From assembly GCF_023101765.2 (NCBI RefSeq), contig NC_064220.1, positions 2,170,001 through 2,234,000 on the forward strand: 64,000 nt of DNA, in the 5' to 3' direction. This DNA is from Spodoptera frugiperda (Eukaryota; Arthropoda; Insecta; Lepidoptera; Noctuidae). This document shows, piece by piece, positions 1 through 12,639 of the stretch. A program made the translations under genes and the position numbers. Below the pieces are notes generated by a model, which saw only the letters and a program-made list of their open reading frames with translations, was not told the DNA's origin and did not search any database. Position 1 is the first letter of the stretch. Each line of letters opens with the position of its first letter.

Positions 1-411
1 ATAAGACGTACATAGTTGTTCTAAGTTTCCGTATAACCTAAATGGAGCTTTTCTCTGGAGATATAAAGTTCAATTTGGTACAGCAGCGGCAGCTTCCTAA
101 GTAATAAATCCATTGGAACTAATATCGACACATAGATGCCAAGGCACTGCTTGCCAATTCGTCTGCAGTATCTGGTTCCCAAGACAACAACTAGCCGGTA
201 TAATCGACAAATAATAATAACATTTCCGACTATTGTTCAGGGATTCGATGTTTAAGTTTGTGTAAAAAAGATTTTACGGTCATTTAATCTGTGTGACGTT
301 ATGACGTATGTAGTTATCTGTGTCAACTGTCAGAGCTTCGATATGGAATGAGTTTATCGGGAAGTTCTGTGAAATTACGAGGCAAGAATAAAAGCTAAGG
401 CTGATAGACGC

Positions 412-614
412 CTGCAGACTACTTAGCGGGTTACCGGGGCTCCGGCTCGAAAAGCAGGAGTAGGAAAGGGGTGGTTTTTAGTCAGAAAGAGTCTGACATT
501 CCCTCTCGCCTCACCCAAGGGGGGAAAAGTCACTGGATGATCGTTCTAAACTGTTATCCTGGTCTATTTAAAATAAATAATTTTGACTTTGACGATTTCC
601 CCCCTCAAAAAAAG
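412..614 (+). repeat. Interspersed repeat family A, copy 1, split by a LINE tail
   Basis: Copy of the most frequent repeat in this window. In this orientation it runs from a GGAGCTGCGGACTACCTAGC-like start, through GGCTCGAAAAGCAGGAGTAG and AGTCTGAC, to a GGATGATTTTCCCC-like end. Here the end is interrupted at about 541-590 by the tail of another repeat (CTGGTCTATTT, AAATAAATAA, TTTGACTTTGAC). I recall this family as abundant in noctuid moths. It has no coding capacity. The open frames here are translations of the repeat. Confidence 0.75.
541..590 (+). mobile_element. LINE 3' tail nested in family A repeat
   Basis: The stretch CTGGTCTATTTAAAATAAAT followed by TTTTGACTTTGAC matches the 3' end of the longer LINE-type tail at 50,515-50,716. 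It interrupts the family A repeat between GGATGA and GATTTCCCC. A severely 5'-truncated retrotransposon insertion is the simplest reading. Confidence 0.55.
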
Positions 615-1150
615 CAGATAGACGCAGGTCGTTATGTTGACAAAATATTACAATGGTACTACGAGTTCCTAGTAACATATTATTACATGGTGCACTACTG
701 CAATATTTTATGTGTTCAAACATTTACTCCGAGTGGCAACAGGGACCCTGGAAACGTTATATGGAAATATTATTGTTATTCTGTTTGTGTCAATTGCCAT
801 ACGAGATCTGATTTCTTATCAAAACTGTTATTGTTCTGAAGTTATCTGGCTGCGCACATTTAAATGTTCATCGGGTGCTTTACATAGTGAACGCAGTATA
901 GGTGTACTCTACATTATGCAGACATGAATGGGAATAGGAGCGCCGGTTTGATCCTTATTTTATGTCATAAAATAAATGGTAGAATGCAGAGTACTGTACT
1001 GAAAGACATAAGTTTAACTGGCTATTTCATTGGTTAATTATTTACGACTTACGAGCTCCACCATTGAGTAAGGGCTCTTTTTTCGAATTTCCCAATTGTA
1101 TGAAACTTAGTACTTTAACTGTACAGTTGGCGGTAGCTAGGTTACTGATG

Positions 1151-1282
1151 CCGTAGCGGTTTCTATTCCCGTACGCAGTAACTCTTTATGTGATCCACAA
1201 AATTGTTGTTGTCGTGTGCATGTGAAATTGTATGTTTGTAAAAGCACCTACGATAGGAAAATCCTAGTGTGGGGCAACGTTT
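1151..1282 (+). mobile_element. tRNA-derived SINE family C, 5'-truncated copy
   Basis: A degenerate tRNA B-box (GGTTTCTATTCCCG) is followed by the body shared with the copy at 48,422-48,606: AACTCTTTATGTGATCCAC, GTGCATGTGAAATTGTATGT, and the end AAATCCTAGTGTGGGGCAAC. The A-box part is missing. Confidence 0.65.
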
Positions 1283-4200
1283 AAAAAAAACTATAGATGG
1301 GGAAAAGTGGTGTTAACATTTGATACGTAGTAACTAGTTAGTCATATGTACCACTGTAATAGGACATGTTACGTAGGTATATATCACAGTAGGTTATAGT
1401 ACACAATATAACAAGCTAGTAACTTTTTAACGTTGACCTTTTAAACTGTACAATACAATGTTAGTTATGGATGCTCTAACAAAGTATGGCGACAGAATTA
1501 TGTATGTATCTTATCTATTGCCGACCGGTTCTAAATTATTACTGTTTGTTGGCCATTAACAGGTCTATGGATAATTATGAAGAGTGTTAAAGTTAGAAAC
1601 TGCACGAAACATACAAAGAATAAGTGTATATAATATATGTATAGTGCAAGTTTCCTTTCAGTTGCAAAGACTTTTCGCCAATTATGATTTACGCGCGTAA
1701 GTGTTGGACGATTTCGAGGAGAGCTCGACTAGTTTCAGGTCATGAATGGGACTCATAATTATGAACAGCATACTCTATTCGACTAAGTCGTTAGTAAAAA
1801 CTCGTACAGAATTTCAAACATCACTATCATTTATTGCTTAGAGTTGAAAATCTGTTAAAGTTTTTCAGATTAAGATAGCTTCATATACTGGTGTTCCTAC
1901 AAGGTATTAAATACTTTGTATGAAGCCGCTTGTAGGTTCCGGCTTATAATATTTTAATCCTGTTTGTCTTCAATTTAGGTCAAGCCTAAGCATTGCAAGT
2001 GGAACATTATTTGATGAAAATGTACGAATATTTTTACGACAGTTTTTTGGTCTGGAAGAGGATCGGACAAAGTATAATTAAATTGAGTTTTTGAAGTAAC
2101 GAATGGTAGCTTAACCTGGTATTTTTTCATCCCTTTTCATTAACTAGCGGATATGTAATAAAAAGGGATGAAAGTCGTGTGGCTAAAAGAGTATCTAATG
2201 AATGCAAATGTTTAAGGATGAGGGGAAGAGAGGATGATGCGTGAGGAGTGAGGAGTGATGTAAAGGAAATGGAAGTTCATGTGGTGACGATGGATAAGGG
2301 TTTGCAAAAGAATCGAATAAAAATACATTCTTGTACTTAGAGTTTGTAAAGGAGGAGCGAAATGAAAGACAAGTTAGACAAGAGGATAATGTAATGACAA
2401 CTAATGGAAAACAAGATAAGAAAATAAATGACTAAAACACTTGGAAAAGGTAAACAAAAAAAAGTCTGCTATTTTAAGCAAAGCGATTCGCTCACTAATC
2501 AATTCATAAAATTATAATATTAGATAGATTTTTAAACAACTTCGTGGAAGACAAACCATCATTATATTAATAAGAAATATGAATATTTTAGTATAAATAC
2601 AGGTTTATTATATTCACACGTGCTTGTTATTTGTACAAACCGGTACACGAACTGATGGGGCGGGCTATCGATCCAGCTAATCTGTTTACTATCGCGATGA
2701 TTACATAATTACCATCTAAGCAATTAATTAAACGGCTAGCTGGCCAATCATGGTGATGACACGTCACTTGGATTTAAAGTTCAGTTTAAATTAACGAATA
2801 AGCTTTGAAATTTTAAGGTTAAATTTATCTACCATTATCTTTTCGCTTGGCGCCTGCTATAAGAGGGGGGCCAGTGAGTTTGGGGTCCTTTGGAATCATA
2901 TTAGTCTTTAATGTTAAAGATAAAGATATAGCTATCCTACCATCGGTGGCTAGTTGCTGTTTAAGGACATTTTAGAATCATGTCTATAATACACAACACC
3001 GACTATAAATAATTCTAGGCTCTATAGGTTCACATTTTGATCATTGCAAGAGTAATTCCAAATAAGAGATTATGTCCCCGCATTTCACAGAAACGATCAT
3101 CAATGAACATTTCAATGTGATATAATACAGTTTGTTAATTGATGTGTTAATTTAACATGGGAATTATCTAGAGTACGGCGGGTGTTGCTAGAGGCGACGG
3201 ATTAGACCAGGTGAATGAGCAGCCGCAACCACCCGTGATACGTATTAGTAAAATAGTAAGATGCGTGTGTATGACAGTGCCGCTAATGTAGATAGGGATT
3301 ATATGAAAGGTGAAAATCACACAGCATTTTATGCTGAAGTGTGTTGTATAATGTGTGCGGTAAAGTTCAATTTAACTTGACGTATTTTGTAATTTTACTA
3401 GCGTAAGACCCTCTAATAATTTCAGTCAATTTTCGGCCGCACCTGCGTTAGACTGTAATCTAACTGAACTAACACAAAGACATCTTAATTTTTTTGTAGA
3501 TAAAAGACGATTTAGTGTCGACTGGCTAGGAAACTATCACCCAAAGAAAGTATCGCAATTCCTGTATTTCCTACACAATACTTTTGGCATTTTAATGTCA
3601 AGAATTATTTTCAAATACTACATTAAATGTCAAATGGTAGGAGGGTCCGTTCCTTACCAAACAATTGGAAAAAAGTTGGCAGTAAGTTAAAGAAAATCGT
3701 GCGTTTCTTTCTATATTTTTGTAACAATAACATGGAGGCGGGCGTAATGCCTTGGGGTCATTTTCTTGCGGTTCAATTGATGAGTTAAAGAAATCCACCT
3801 ACCTAAATGATTTAACTGGTGTTGGTCTACCAATTTAACTCACATCACATTTAACTAACTTCTATCGCTCTTTCTTTTGAAATATTTTCCATTTATTTTT
3901 ATATTTGATTGTCAGGATTAATTATCTTTTTGGTGCATTAGATAAGTGCGTCAAGGACGATTTTAACGAATTTGACCTACTTATTAATATAATGTAGGTG
4001 GTTTTTAACAAAGAGACACTGATACTTTAATATATTGTACATTTTTCACATAACCGTATCTTCAATTACAAAAATCAATAGAGCAATGGACCTCGTTCCA
4101 CGGATCCCAGCATTCGAAAGTAATTCTAATTAATTACAGGCTTACAACTGCGTCACAACCGTTTTTTCTCCATTGTAAATTTGAAGGAAGGTATTAATTT

Positions 4201-4442
4201 ACTTAAAATAAGTGAGTTTTCCACCTTTAAAGAGCAATTTCATAGCTCGTTGGCACTTTGCGTGGGTGTCTTTAACAAAGGTTACCTATTGAAGAGAACT
4301 GCTTTTCATTCAGCCATATAGGTACTTGACTAGTCATAACATCGTGACTGTTATTTTTCAAAGGGATTGGTTGGGGTGTACTTAATACACAATACTTTTA
4401 GTAAGTTCTCCCTTAATCATAATGCAGTATTTAGTTATATGA
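1283..4442. other. Non-coding tract without recognisable genes
   Basis: AT-rich sequence without an exon-like open frame or a repeat I can name, apart from a small hairpin near 2,150 that is listed separately. Nothing is supported as a gene on either strand. Confidence 0.5.
2125..2173. repeat. Short perfect hairpin
   Basis: TTTCATCCCTTTT at 2125-2137 is the exact reverse complement of AAAAGGGATGAAA at 2161-2173, with a 23-base loop. It may be the core of a degenerate MITE. No target duplication is obvious. Confidence 0.55.
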
Positions 4443-4495
4443 GATAGGCAAACAGATCGCCTGATGATAACTGATCAATGTCGTCCATGGACGAC
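4443..4495 (+). repeat. Family B repeat, short diverged fragment
   Basis: AGGCAAACAGATCGCCTGAT followed by GTCCATGGAC resembles the start of the better copy at 18,541 (ACAAGCAGACGATCACCTGA). It is short and diverged. Confidence 0.35.
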
Positions 4496-6404
4496 GAGAA
4501 TGATATTATTAAACGTATTTATAACGACACTTAAAAATAGAAGAAAGTAAACAGGTAAAACTACAGAAGGTGTAATTTGTAAACAAAGATTATGCAGTCC
4601 CATGCCAGATATGGAATTCTATACCTTATTTTATACCCCATAACTTATGGGTTTCTTCACACCGGAACGGGAGTAATGAATACCATTAGTTATTTCCAGC
4701 GTCTGTTTGCGCTGTAAAAGTAGTGCGTATACATTCTTGGAATAAAAAGTGGGCTATGTCCTCAACCCATATTCTATCATACATTCATACCTATCATTTT
4801 CTTGTAGTGTTCTTTTATTTATGCGCTGTCTGGTGTAAAGCAGGTTTTATAAACATATTAATGTTGTGGAGCTAGTAAATTTTAAAACAGACAACTTTTT
4901 ACTATCACGCCTACATACAGTCTACACCCAATTTTTTCAAGGATATTGAGGAGCATACTAGCAAGCTCATCGCCTAAAATGGGAAGCGATCGGCCCTGTT
5001 CATGGGCATCCGCAGACCGCAGCACTAGACTATTATACTCTTAGATCAGTTATTTTTGCTCTAGAAGCAAGCCCAATAAGGGTTTTCCAGACCCTGTGAT
5101 AATTTTGGGAACTTAAACGTTGTCAGAACAAAGCATTTAGCACCTGGAGCCCAGAAGACTAACGACACTTTTTCAACATATCTTAGTCTTCTGTTAGTCT
5201 TTTATCCAATAACTTCATAGTTCCACTAGTTAGTTGCTTGCATCCAACGGAAATTTATTTATGAAATATTCAAGTTTGGCCACGTCTTGCATATCTTTGA
5301 GACAGTTCATAGCAGGAAGGAAGTTTTAGCGTTTACCTGAACTAATTACTTAATTCTGTTACTAGGTATTCACTTTGTATGTAAATTCCTCAACTTGAAA
5401 CAGCGGAAGCAACAATTTACATGACAAACACCAACAATATTTACCAATGTTTGGTAAAAAAACTTAATGCATTTGAAATGTAGGAGTATACATGGTGGCA
5501 GGGTGACTTGAATAAAAATGAGGTTAAATTGGATCAGAGTGAGATAAAATCTATGGGAGGCGTATGTGTGGGCCATTGGGACTTTGTTTTTGTCTCAGAA
5601 CGATAAAAAATATGTCTGCATCTTCCTCAATTTCCACGAACGGTACTGTCTGTCTTTGCATACCCACTTAAAGTCGGCAAGTACAATACATCACAATAGG
5701 TTGAGTGATTAACTGTCAATTAAAGTGTATCTACGTAACAGGCTTTACACAACTTCCACTAACAATCAACGTCAAGTTAACAAGAAAATAAGTGGTGATT
5801 TAATAATTTCCCAACGTATTTAAGTGTAGGCTCAGCTAAGTAGTTGTTTATTTAATAACGTCGCACTTAACCCCGTAAGTATCTAACAAAAATTTAAGAA
5901 TGTCTCTGTTTAATCTAATTAAGCATCTAGTTGTTGGTGGGCCATCCTCATATCACTCACACATCCAGATTAGAATCGAACGAACAATGTTATCTCCAAG
6001 CGCCATCGAGCACGTCTAATTAGAAGACAGTCGGCCATTCCACCTATGACGCGAACCTAAAATAATAGTGCACTAAAATGTCTGTCAGTCTGCGAATCCA
6101 AAGTCAAGGCAACAAAAAAATAATCACCGATTCCGAAGTATGGCAGAAATTTGTGCCGACACGCACGCCCAAGTGAGCGGCCCCTTTATTTGACAGCAAA
6201 TTAATAATCATACGGGAGACCGGAACGCCTTAACTGACACCCGCAACGATTGAACATCGACTTTATAATGTACGCAATAAAGTCTAAGGTAAACATTTAA
6301 CATCAAATAAATGTTCTTATGCAATTTCAATCCTTACGGTGTGAGACATTAAAGCTTAAATCGAGCACCGGAACGAAGTTAATAGGATGTAATTTATCCG
6401 GGTT
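4496..6404. other. Non-coding tract, possibly upstream of a GC-rich island
   Basis: I see no coding exon. The last 500 bases (about 5,920-6,400) contain no repeat I recognise and several TAATTA/ATTAAT motifs, directly before the GC-rich island. That arrangement would fit an enhancer or promoter-proximal region, which is inference only. Confidence 0.35.
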
Positions 6405-6580
6405 GAAGCGCGTGGTTGCCGCTCCGGGTGCGGTGAGAGGGAGACGGGCGACGGCCGGTCGCGGAGCCCGACGAAGACGGAGATGTTTTTGTTGTTGCGC
6501 GCAGTAGTCATTAGTCGCCGGGCAGGCAGCGCGCGGCCGCGCCGCCGTCGCCGTATTGTGGAAACGAGGTGCGAACTCTA
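6405..6580. promoter_or_regulatory. GC-rich island, candidate promoter or 5' UTR
   Basis: A sharply GC- and CpG-rich stretch (GCGCGCGGCCGCGCCGCCGT around 6,530) in otherwise AT-rich DNA. A frame rich in arginine is open across part of it (6,319-6,507), as expected from GC-rich non-coding sequence. A plausible plus-strand splice donor, GAG|GTGCGA, lies near 6,568. Such islands in insect DNA often mark first exons or promoters of genes with long introns, but no TATA box or ATG exon is convincing on either strand. It could also be a GC-rich repeat. Confidence 0.35.
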
Positions 6581-9500
6581 AACGTCGTAAGCGGCATTCT
6601 CATTAATTTTCAGGAAGACGTGAAATTCCCTCTCATTGCTCTCGCCCTTCGTTAAATAGCTTCCAGCCTGTTTCACGCTTTCGAACGCTGCAACTCCGAT
6701 TCAATACGATTTAATTCGACGTTCAACGATTAATTATGCTGATTTCCGGAGCTTGTGTTATAATTCAATTACCATAATGCCAATGTAAACAAACTCTGGC
6801 CACGATAAATAAATGGAGAAACGTAGCTTAATTACACTTGTTAGATCTTAATGAGATGAAAATAAAATTAACAAATCGTAAAAAAGATTTGAATGGACCA
6901 AATAAAACTGTACAATGTGCCTAATAACAATCATAAACAACTTGCACAATTTATAAAAGCGCATGAATATTCATAAATTATCAGATAATGGCGTACTAAA
7001 TATTAACGTCAAAGCGGAAAAAAAAGTTGAGGGCAAAGGCGATAACCCGAGCGCGGTTTTTGTGGCTAGAGTGAGGTCACTGGAAGATTTACATTCAGCC
7101 AATAGACTGTCGCTCAAACAAAATTAATTTATGTCGTAGTCCGTAATGTATTTGTTAATCTTCACCGTGTTCTGCTTACCTAATACGTAAACAGTTATTT
7201 AACGACGATAGTTAAAGAACGAATGCTAATTAATTTGTTCCGATAATAAACTGACATAATTCAACACCATTATTAATCTTATCTATTAATTAAATATTTA
7301 TTGGACTCATTGATTAAATAGTAACAAACGCGATTGCTGAGCACGTGCGTTGGCAAAATAAATCTGTGATCGATATACTAAAAAGTATTTTTATCTGGGA
7401 ATTTCCGTCAAGGAAATTCAGTATTCAATATTCTGGGAATTACATGGGAATAAAAGACGTCATGTAATTTCTTTACAATAGTTAATAAGTAAAGTATCTG
7501 AAATACTCAACACAACAACAGCTTGTAAAACCAGTCGAGGAATTTTTCTGTGTCACGATCGTAATGACTCACTTGCCGAAAATGTTTGGATGGTAAGAAA
7601 ATTCCTGGGATAGTCAACATTCAAACAATACAATCAGTAACACTAATATTGGTGAGCTACAGAAACTTGTTCCTGGTTTTCAAAGCGTTGTATGAAGGTG
7701 GAAAACAATGGCATAACCTTGTGGGCTCGGCTCATTTGTCCCTCCATTCATCCGAGACAATCGTTGCTGTAAGCGCCATGCTTATCAATAATCGTATCTA
7801 ACTTCCACTAACCTCCACAATATCAATCCATAAAATTCACTCCATATTTCTTAACTTCATAAAAACCACATAAACGAACCATTTCAACGAATTACTTCTT
7901 ATAGTTTCTCGTCTGTTCATCATAGTCTTCGTTCGATTCGGTAATATATGGGATCGTTCTAGGAAATGATACTAAAGTAGGTACGCGTCTAGGATTTAGA
8001 TCTACGGCCGAAGATAAACAAACTCGATGAGTTCATCAACCTGTTCAATCTTTTCATGGTTGACAACAGGAAAAAGATTTTAGGCCGAAAGTATCCTCAA
8101 AATATTGACAAAGCTCTTATATTATATTACTCCTGGAAATGTCTACCTATATTTCAGTAACATCATTGTTAAAAGTCCCATTTAGCTTCATTGGTATTTT
8201 ACTCCAAAACCGTTTTGCTTTTATTAGTAGGTAAAACCAAATATATGCGTGATCTCGTTCATAAGTTTACTTCTCGAGATGGTCAGTTCTACTTCCGACA
8301 GCCGATGTCCTTCGCCCACGCTTTGGGATGACGCCAGACTGCGATATCACACTAAAATAATGTTGAACGCCGTCACATTATTGCAGGAAATTTATTTAAA
8401 TAATGCAATCGTGACTTTCAGTCATAACAGTCCATCTTACTAAACAATACGACTTGTATTGAAATCACGTGTCAGAAGAAATTGCAAAAAAATGTACTCA
8501 ATGTGTAATCTGCAAAATGATTATCATACGTTACTCGTGCAATCATTTATAGATAAGAAAGTAATGGATCAAGAGCGGAATAAGTTTATCTGAACAATTT
8601 TAAAACGATGCAGTTGCTGATTGACGTCTTCTGTGACATTGAAAGATGTAAAATTGGTAATAATATCAGTGTGAATTGGTAAGACATTTCGTAATTCGTA
8701 TGTAGTACAATATCTTTTATATTGAATCAAGTTTAATATTAAAATGCAGTAGTAAAGCTGTCGTCACACGAAGCAGTCACGTTTGCATTTCGCATTCACA
8801 ATGGCGCGTTGGGCGGGATGCACCCAGCCACTTCCGACATCGGGAGCGAGCCCACGCACTGCCTGATATCCAACAGTGTTCTACTGCAGAAAATAATGTC
8901 ATAACTACTTGGACAACATAACTATAAATAGCAGTGCAACTGAAGGAAACTGCAGCGTGCACGATAGAAAATCGCTCTGCGATCGTGGTCTCTTGACATA
9001 TTTGAATAGGATACTATCAAGTTAGTATTGGTATATCATAGCTTGGCAATTGCAGCTTCTTTTTGACAATAATACGATTCAAATAGCCCAGATCATATTT
9101 GAAACTGAATTAACTGATACTCCAATTAATTTCCAACATGTTTAAAACTTGCCTTTTGAACCCGAACACCACAGAAAACTTTTCAAATACAACTTTGTTT
9201 TCTAATACCGTAAAAACCTTTAATACACCAAAAGCATTTTATTTATTTACCACGTCTTCATACTACTATAGTGCTTACTACAATGTCAATGTAGTGTACA
9301 CAAGCATTCAGAAATTTAATAGGACGAAACCTAGTTCCTTCCCGTGGGAGTCCTAATAGCCGATTATGGTATTATATCAGGTGGATAAATAGCATCATCC
9401 ACCCACATGCTGTGAACCCAGTAAAGGTTACGACAAGATCATAAATAACAATGAGACACGACATTCTGTAAATGTAGGGCCAGAATGGAGACAAATTTCT

Positions 9501-9740
9501 TTAAAAAGCTTATAATAATAATAGTTAGATAATTTGGACAAGGTTTTGTCAAAAAAAATGTTCTAATTGGTACTAGTTATTTTATGAAAACCTTGAGACA
9601 AAACATCGTTACGCGAACCGGTCTAAAGTGGATAATTGACACAATTTCAAATTGCGTGCTATCACTGAGAATTAAAAATTATGTAATAACTATGTACTAT
9701 GGTGTTAGACTTCAGGGATTTCGATATTTTCCGTCCTAGC
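6581..9740. other. Non-coding tract
   Basis: AT-rich DNA with no supported exon. The part at 6,600-7,500 has no repeat I recognise. A GC-richer patch at 8,780-8,960 ends in TATAAATAG (about 8,922), which resembles a TATA box, but no gene follows on the plus strand. Confidence 0.4.
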
Positions 9741-9940
9741 AATCGCCAATTGCCGATGGACACTTAAACACCCGAGGCGTTACAAGTGCATTGCCGGCCT
9801 TTTGGGGGTTAGGAATTTAAGGGTTGTTGAAGAATCGGGGATTGGGAAGATTGGGCCTCCGGTAACCCCACTCACACAACGCAAGCGTTGTTTCACGTCG
9901 GTTTTCTGTGAGGCTGTGGTATCACCCCGGTTGAAATATG
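9741..9940 (+). repeat. Interspersed repeat family B, copy 1
   Basis: Shares with the copies at 18,541, 24,219 and 58,540 the blocks ACACCCGAGGCGTTACAAGT, TTGCCGGCCTTTTGGGGGTT, AGGAATTTAAGGGTTGTTG, GGGCCTCCGGTAACCCCACT and TTTCACGTCGGTTTTCTGTG. I recall this as a frequent noctuid repeat. No reading frame is conserved between copies. Confidence 0.7.
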
Positions 9941-10940
9941 ACTATAAACTCTACACTCGTACGCACCTCACGGCAATTTCTTAAAACGAAAACAATAAAA
10001 GAAAACACACGATAAATTAAACGTCTGTATAGCTGTTACCCACCTACATTAACACGCTACTTACGCAAGTGGAACAATAGGGTAATTATATAGTTGTAAC
10101 TTATTATTATTAGGTATATATTATTGGAAACGATTGGTTTCCCTTATAGCTTATGTACTCTTTGTTAGAGGTTCCTTTTGTTCCAAGTTTTATGTAACTG
10201 TTAAGCAGCGATATCGCAAGTTTACTAAGCTTTAAGTTTTAACGTCTTTTATAAAGTACCAAGGTAACTTGGAAGTATAGGCTACTGTTGTGTAATTTTC
10301 TAGGGTTTAACTTACAAGTCTAAAACTAACACTCCTACACATTTAAGTTATTTAATTTGTGTTCTTTTATTCATGTCTGTGTTATAACTATCGTGGGACA
10401 AATTAATTAGGGTAAATGGTCTACCTACGTAACTTTACAACGAAGTTACTCGATTAGTTTCGAGGTACACCAGGGGCCAATAATCATGCGCGACAACCGA
10501 AAAGGTGAGTCGCGTGGTTTACTTTTTTTATATATTATCAGTTTGCTTCAAATTTGTAATACTGTTTCAGGTTCTCATTACTTATCTTTTGCTTACAAAT
10601 TGCAAGTTTTGGGTCAGTACAAATACAATATTTTCCTCGTATTATCAATGTATGTTTGTCAAGCAAGTATAACACTGCAATTTTGTTAAACCCCAACATT
10701 AGAATCAAAACATCAGTAATGATTTTCCTTATGAGAATTCAGTGTAGTAAGTAGATAATACTTTGATCCGTACTATACACTTCTTCATAATTAACGTAAC
10801 ATTATCAACCATAATTAAATTGATTTTTTTTTATTCCGTCAAGTGTTGCAATGATTGCGACGTAAACAATGATCTCCGTACTCTATAACAGAATTGGTAT
10901 AGTTAAGTAGGTGTGATACTATTCCCAAATATTTTGATCC
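9941..10940. other. Non-coding tract
   Basis: AT-rich sequence between a family B and a family A repeat. I see no exon and no recognisable element. The small open frame at 10,486-10,689 shows no domain and no splice context. Confidence 0.4.
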
Positions 10941-11083
10941 GGAGATGCGGACTACCTAGCGGGTTTACCAAGCCTTCGGCTCGAAATGCAGAAGAAGGAA
11001 CGGGGTGATTTTTAGTTACTAAGAGTTTGACATTCCCTTTCGCCTCGCCCAAAGCGAGAAAGTCAATGGATGATTTTCCCCGC
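10941..11083 (+). repeat. Interspersed repeat family A, copy 2
   Basis: Full-length-looking copy: GGAGATGCGGACTACCTAGC, then GGCTCGAAATGCAGAAGAAG, ATTCCCTTTCGCCTCGCCCA and GGATGATTTTCCCCGC. Confidence 0.75.
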
Positions 11084-11519
11084 TTCAAAATTTTAATGTT
11101 GGTCATCTAGCTTCTATTACAATTAGAAGAGAGAGTTATAAGACACAAAACTGTCAGAAAGTTCACACGATACAGTTCTATTCATAGGACAGTCAAAATC
11201 ATAATCTTCTTACCTACACTCGAATTAAAACCTGACAAAACACACTGACATGATATTACGCTTCAATAAAACGTTTTATTCCTGGTAGACACTTATAGCC
11301 ACTGTAGAGTGGTGGATAAATTACTAGGTAGGACTTAATAGTCCTTCTAATAGATTCTTCTGTCTCCAATATAGGGTTACTACTCGGTAATTGCAAGCAT
11401 GCCAAGTCGTGGGAATGTATGCAGCGATACGGAAAACTGTGGGGAATATATTGACAATCGTATAGAAGTTTAATAGAAATTGTCTTAATGACTGGAATCT
11501 GATTATAATAGGGAAATAT

Positions 11520-12121
11520 AAATCCCACAAAAACATTTCATGTTAAATGTTGCCAAGACGAGACCATATAGCTCGCACTGTCAAAAAGTAATCAGATCCC
11601 GTGTAGAGCCAAGTTTCTAACCCTACATGCCCAGACCTAAATCGATAAGCCCTAATTTCACACTCAAGTTACGGGGAAATTCTACAGCCATAGCTCGTAC
11701 TGCGTAGTTCGTAGCGCGTAGCAGAGTTTTTACGCTATAATCTCGTAGGCGTGCAAACCTTGGACGTAACTGGCGAGTCGGCCGCACGGACTTTTTGCTA
11801 TTCGTCATATGGGCTTGAGCTTAAAAATCTATTCAATCTTCTAAACTCTTTCCGTGCGGCCAACTCGCCAGTTACGTCCAAGGTTTGCACGCCTACGAGA
11901 TTATAGCGTAAAAACTCTGCTACGCGCTACGAACTACGCAGTACGAGCTATGGCTGTAGAATTTCCCCGTAACTTGAGTGTGAAATTAAGGCTTATCGAT
12001 TTAGGTCTGGGCATGTAGGGTTAGAAACTTGGCTCTACACGGGATCTGATTACTTTTTGACAGTGCGAGCTATATGGTCTCGTCTTGGCAACATTTAACA
12101 TGAAATGTTTTTGTGGGATTT
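11520..12121. mobile_element. Foldback element with 271-bp inverted arms
   Basis: The left arm 11520-11790 is the reverse complement of the right arm 11851-12121, with only two mismatches found on reading through and no net length difference. The spacer is 60 bp. The outer ends are AAATCCCACAAAAACATTTC and its complement. Transcribed RNA would form one very long stem. I see no transposase. The open frames in each arm (for example 11,623-11,808 minus) are mirror images of each other and show no domain. It could be a foldback-type DNA element, a hairpin MITE, or a head-to-head duplication. No clear target-site duplication was found. Confidence 0.85.
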
Positions 12122-12156
12122 CATTTCTTTTTGTAGGTTGCTTATGATAGAAAGAT

Positions 12157-12198
12157 AAAATGAGCGACAAATACAAGTATTTTTTTGTCGCTCATTTT
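12157..12198. repeat. Short perfect hairpin beside the foldback element
   Basis: AAAATGAGCGACAAA (12157-12171) pairs exactly with TTTGTCGCTCATTTT (12184-12198) around a 12-base loop. It begins 36 bp outside the right arm of the foldback element. Confidence 0.7.
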
Positions 12199-12449
12199 TT
12201 CTTTCTTTTTTTGGGGTATATCGTAATTTTCTACCTACTATACAATATTCAAACCGTACGTAATCCTAAACTACTTAAGTTAAACCTATTAACAATGAAA
12301 ATTAAACAATGACCTACGTATCAAATTATTCTCACTAAGTCGTACCTACATAAACAACTATAAACATTTAACTTTACCTACTAACCTATACTACTTAATT
12401 GCAAATACCTACTTATTCAATCTTTGAATTTCTTAATTAAATTTGTGAG

Positions 12450-12625
12450 AAAATTGCAAACGTAATGCTAATACTTTTTATCAATGAAAATTAAAACACT
12501 AGTACCTAACTAAACCTTCACCTACTAAACTACTAAATTTATAAGAAAATTGCAAACGTAATCCTAATACTTTTTATCAATGAAAATTAAAACACTAGTA
12601 TCTAAACCTTTACCTACTAAACTAC
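12450..12625 (+). repeat. Two-unit direct repeat
   Basis: Two adjacent units of about 85 bp share AAATTGCAAACGTAATSCTA, ATACTTTTTATCAATGAAAA and ATTAAAACACTAGTA, then CACCTACTAAACTACTAA-like ends. An older, shorter version may precede them at about 12,290-12,420. This looks like a tandem duplication inside AT-rich DNA. Confidence 0.65.
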
Positions 12626-12639
12626 TAACAATTAAATAT

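Noticed and set aside
471..839. 122-codon open frame on the plus strand
   Set aside because: It starts inside a family A repeat and runs through a nested LINE tail, with no domain and no proper ATG context.
6319..6507. Arginine-rich 62-codon frame
   Set aside because: Its composition is explained by the GC-rich island, with no similarity or splice support.
8777..8962. Possible minus-strand cysteine-rich peptide
   Set aside because: No signal peptide logic, no splice sites and no second exon. The patch is only slightly GC-richer than its surroundings.
11256..11536. Two overlapping minus-strand frames of 90 and 70 codons
   Set aside because: No domain, no splice context, and they touch the foldback end. 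Chance frames in AT-rich DNA.
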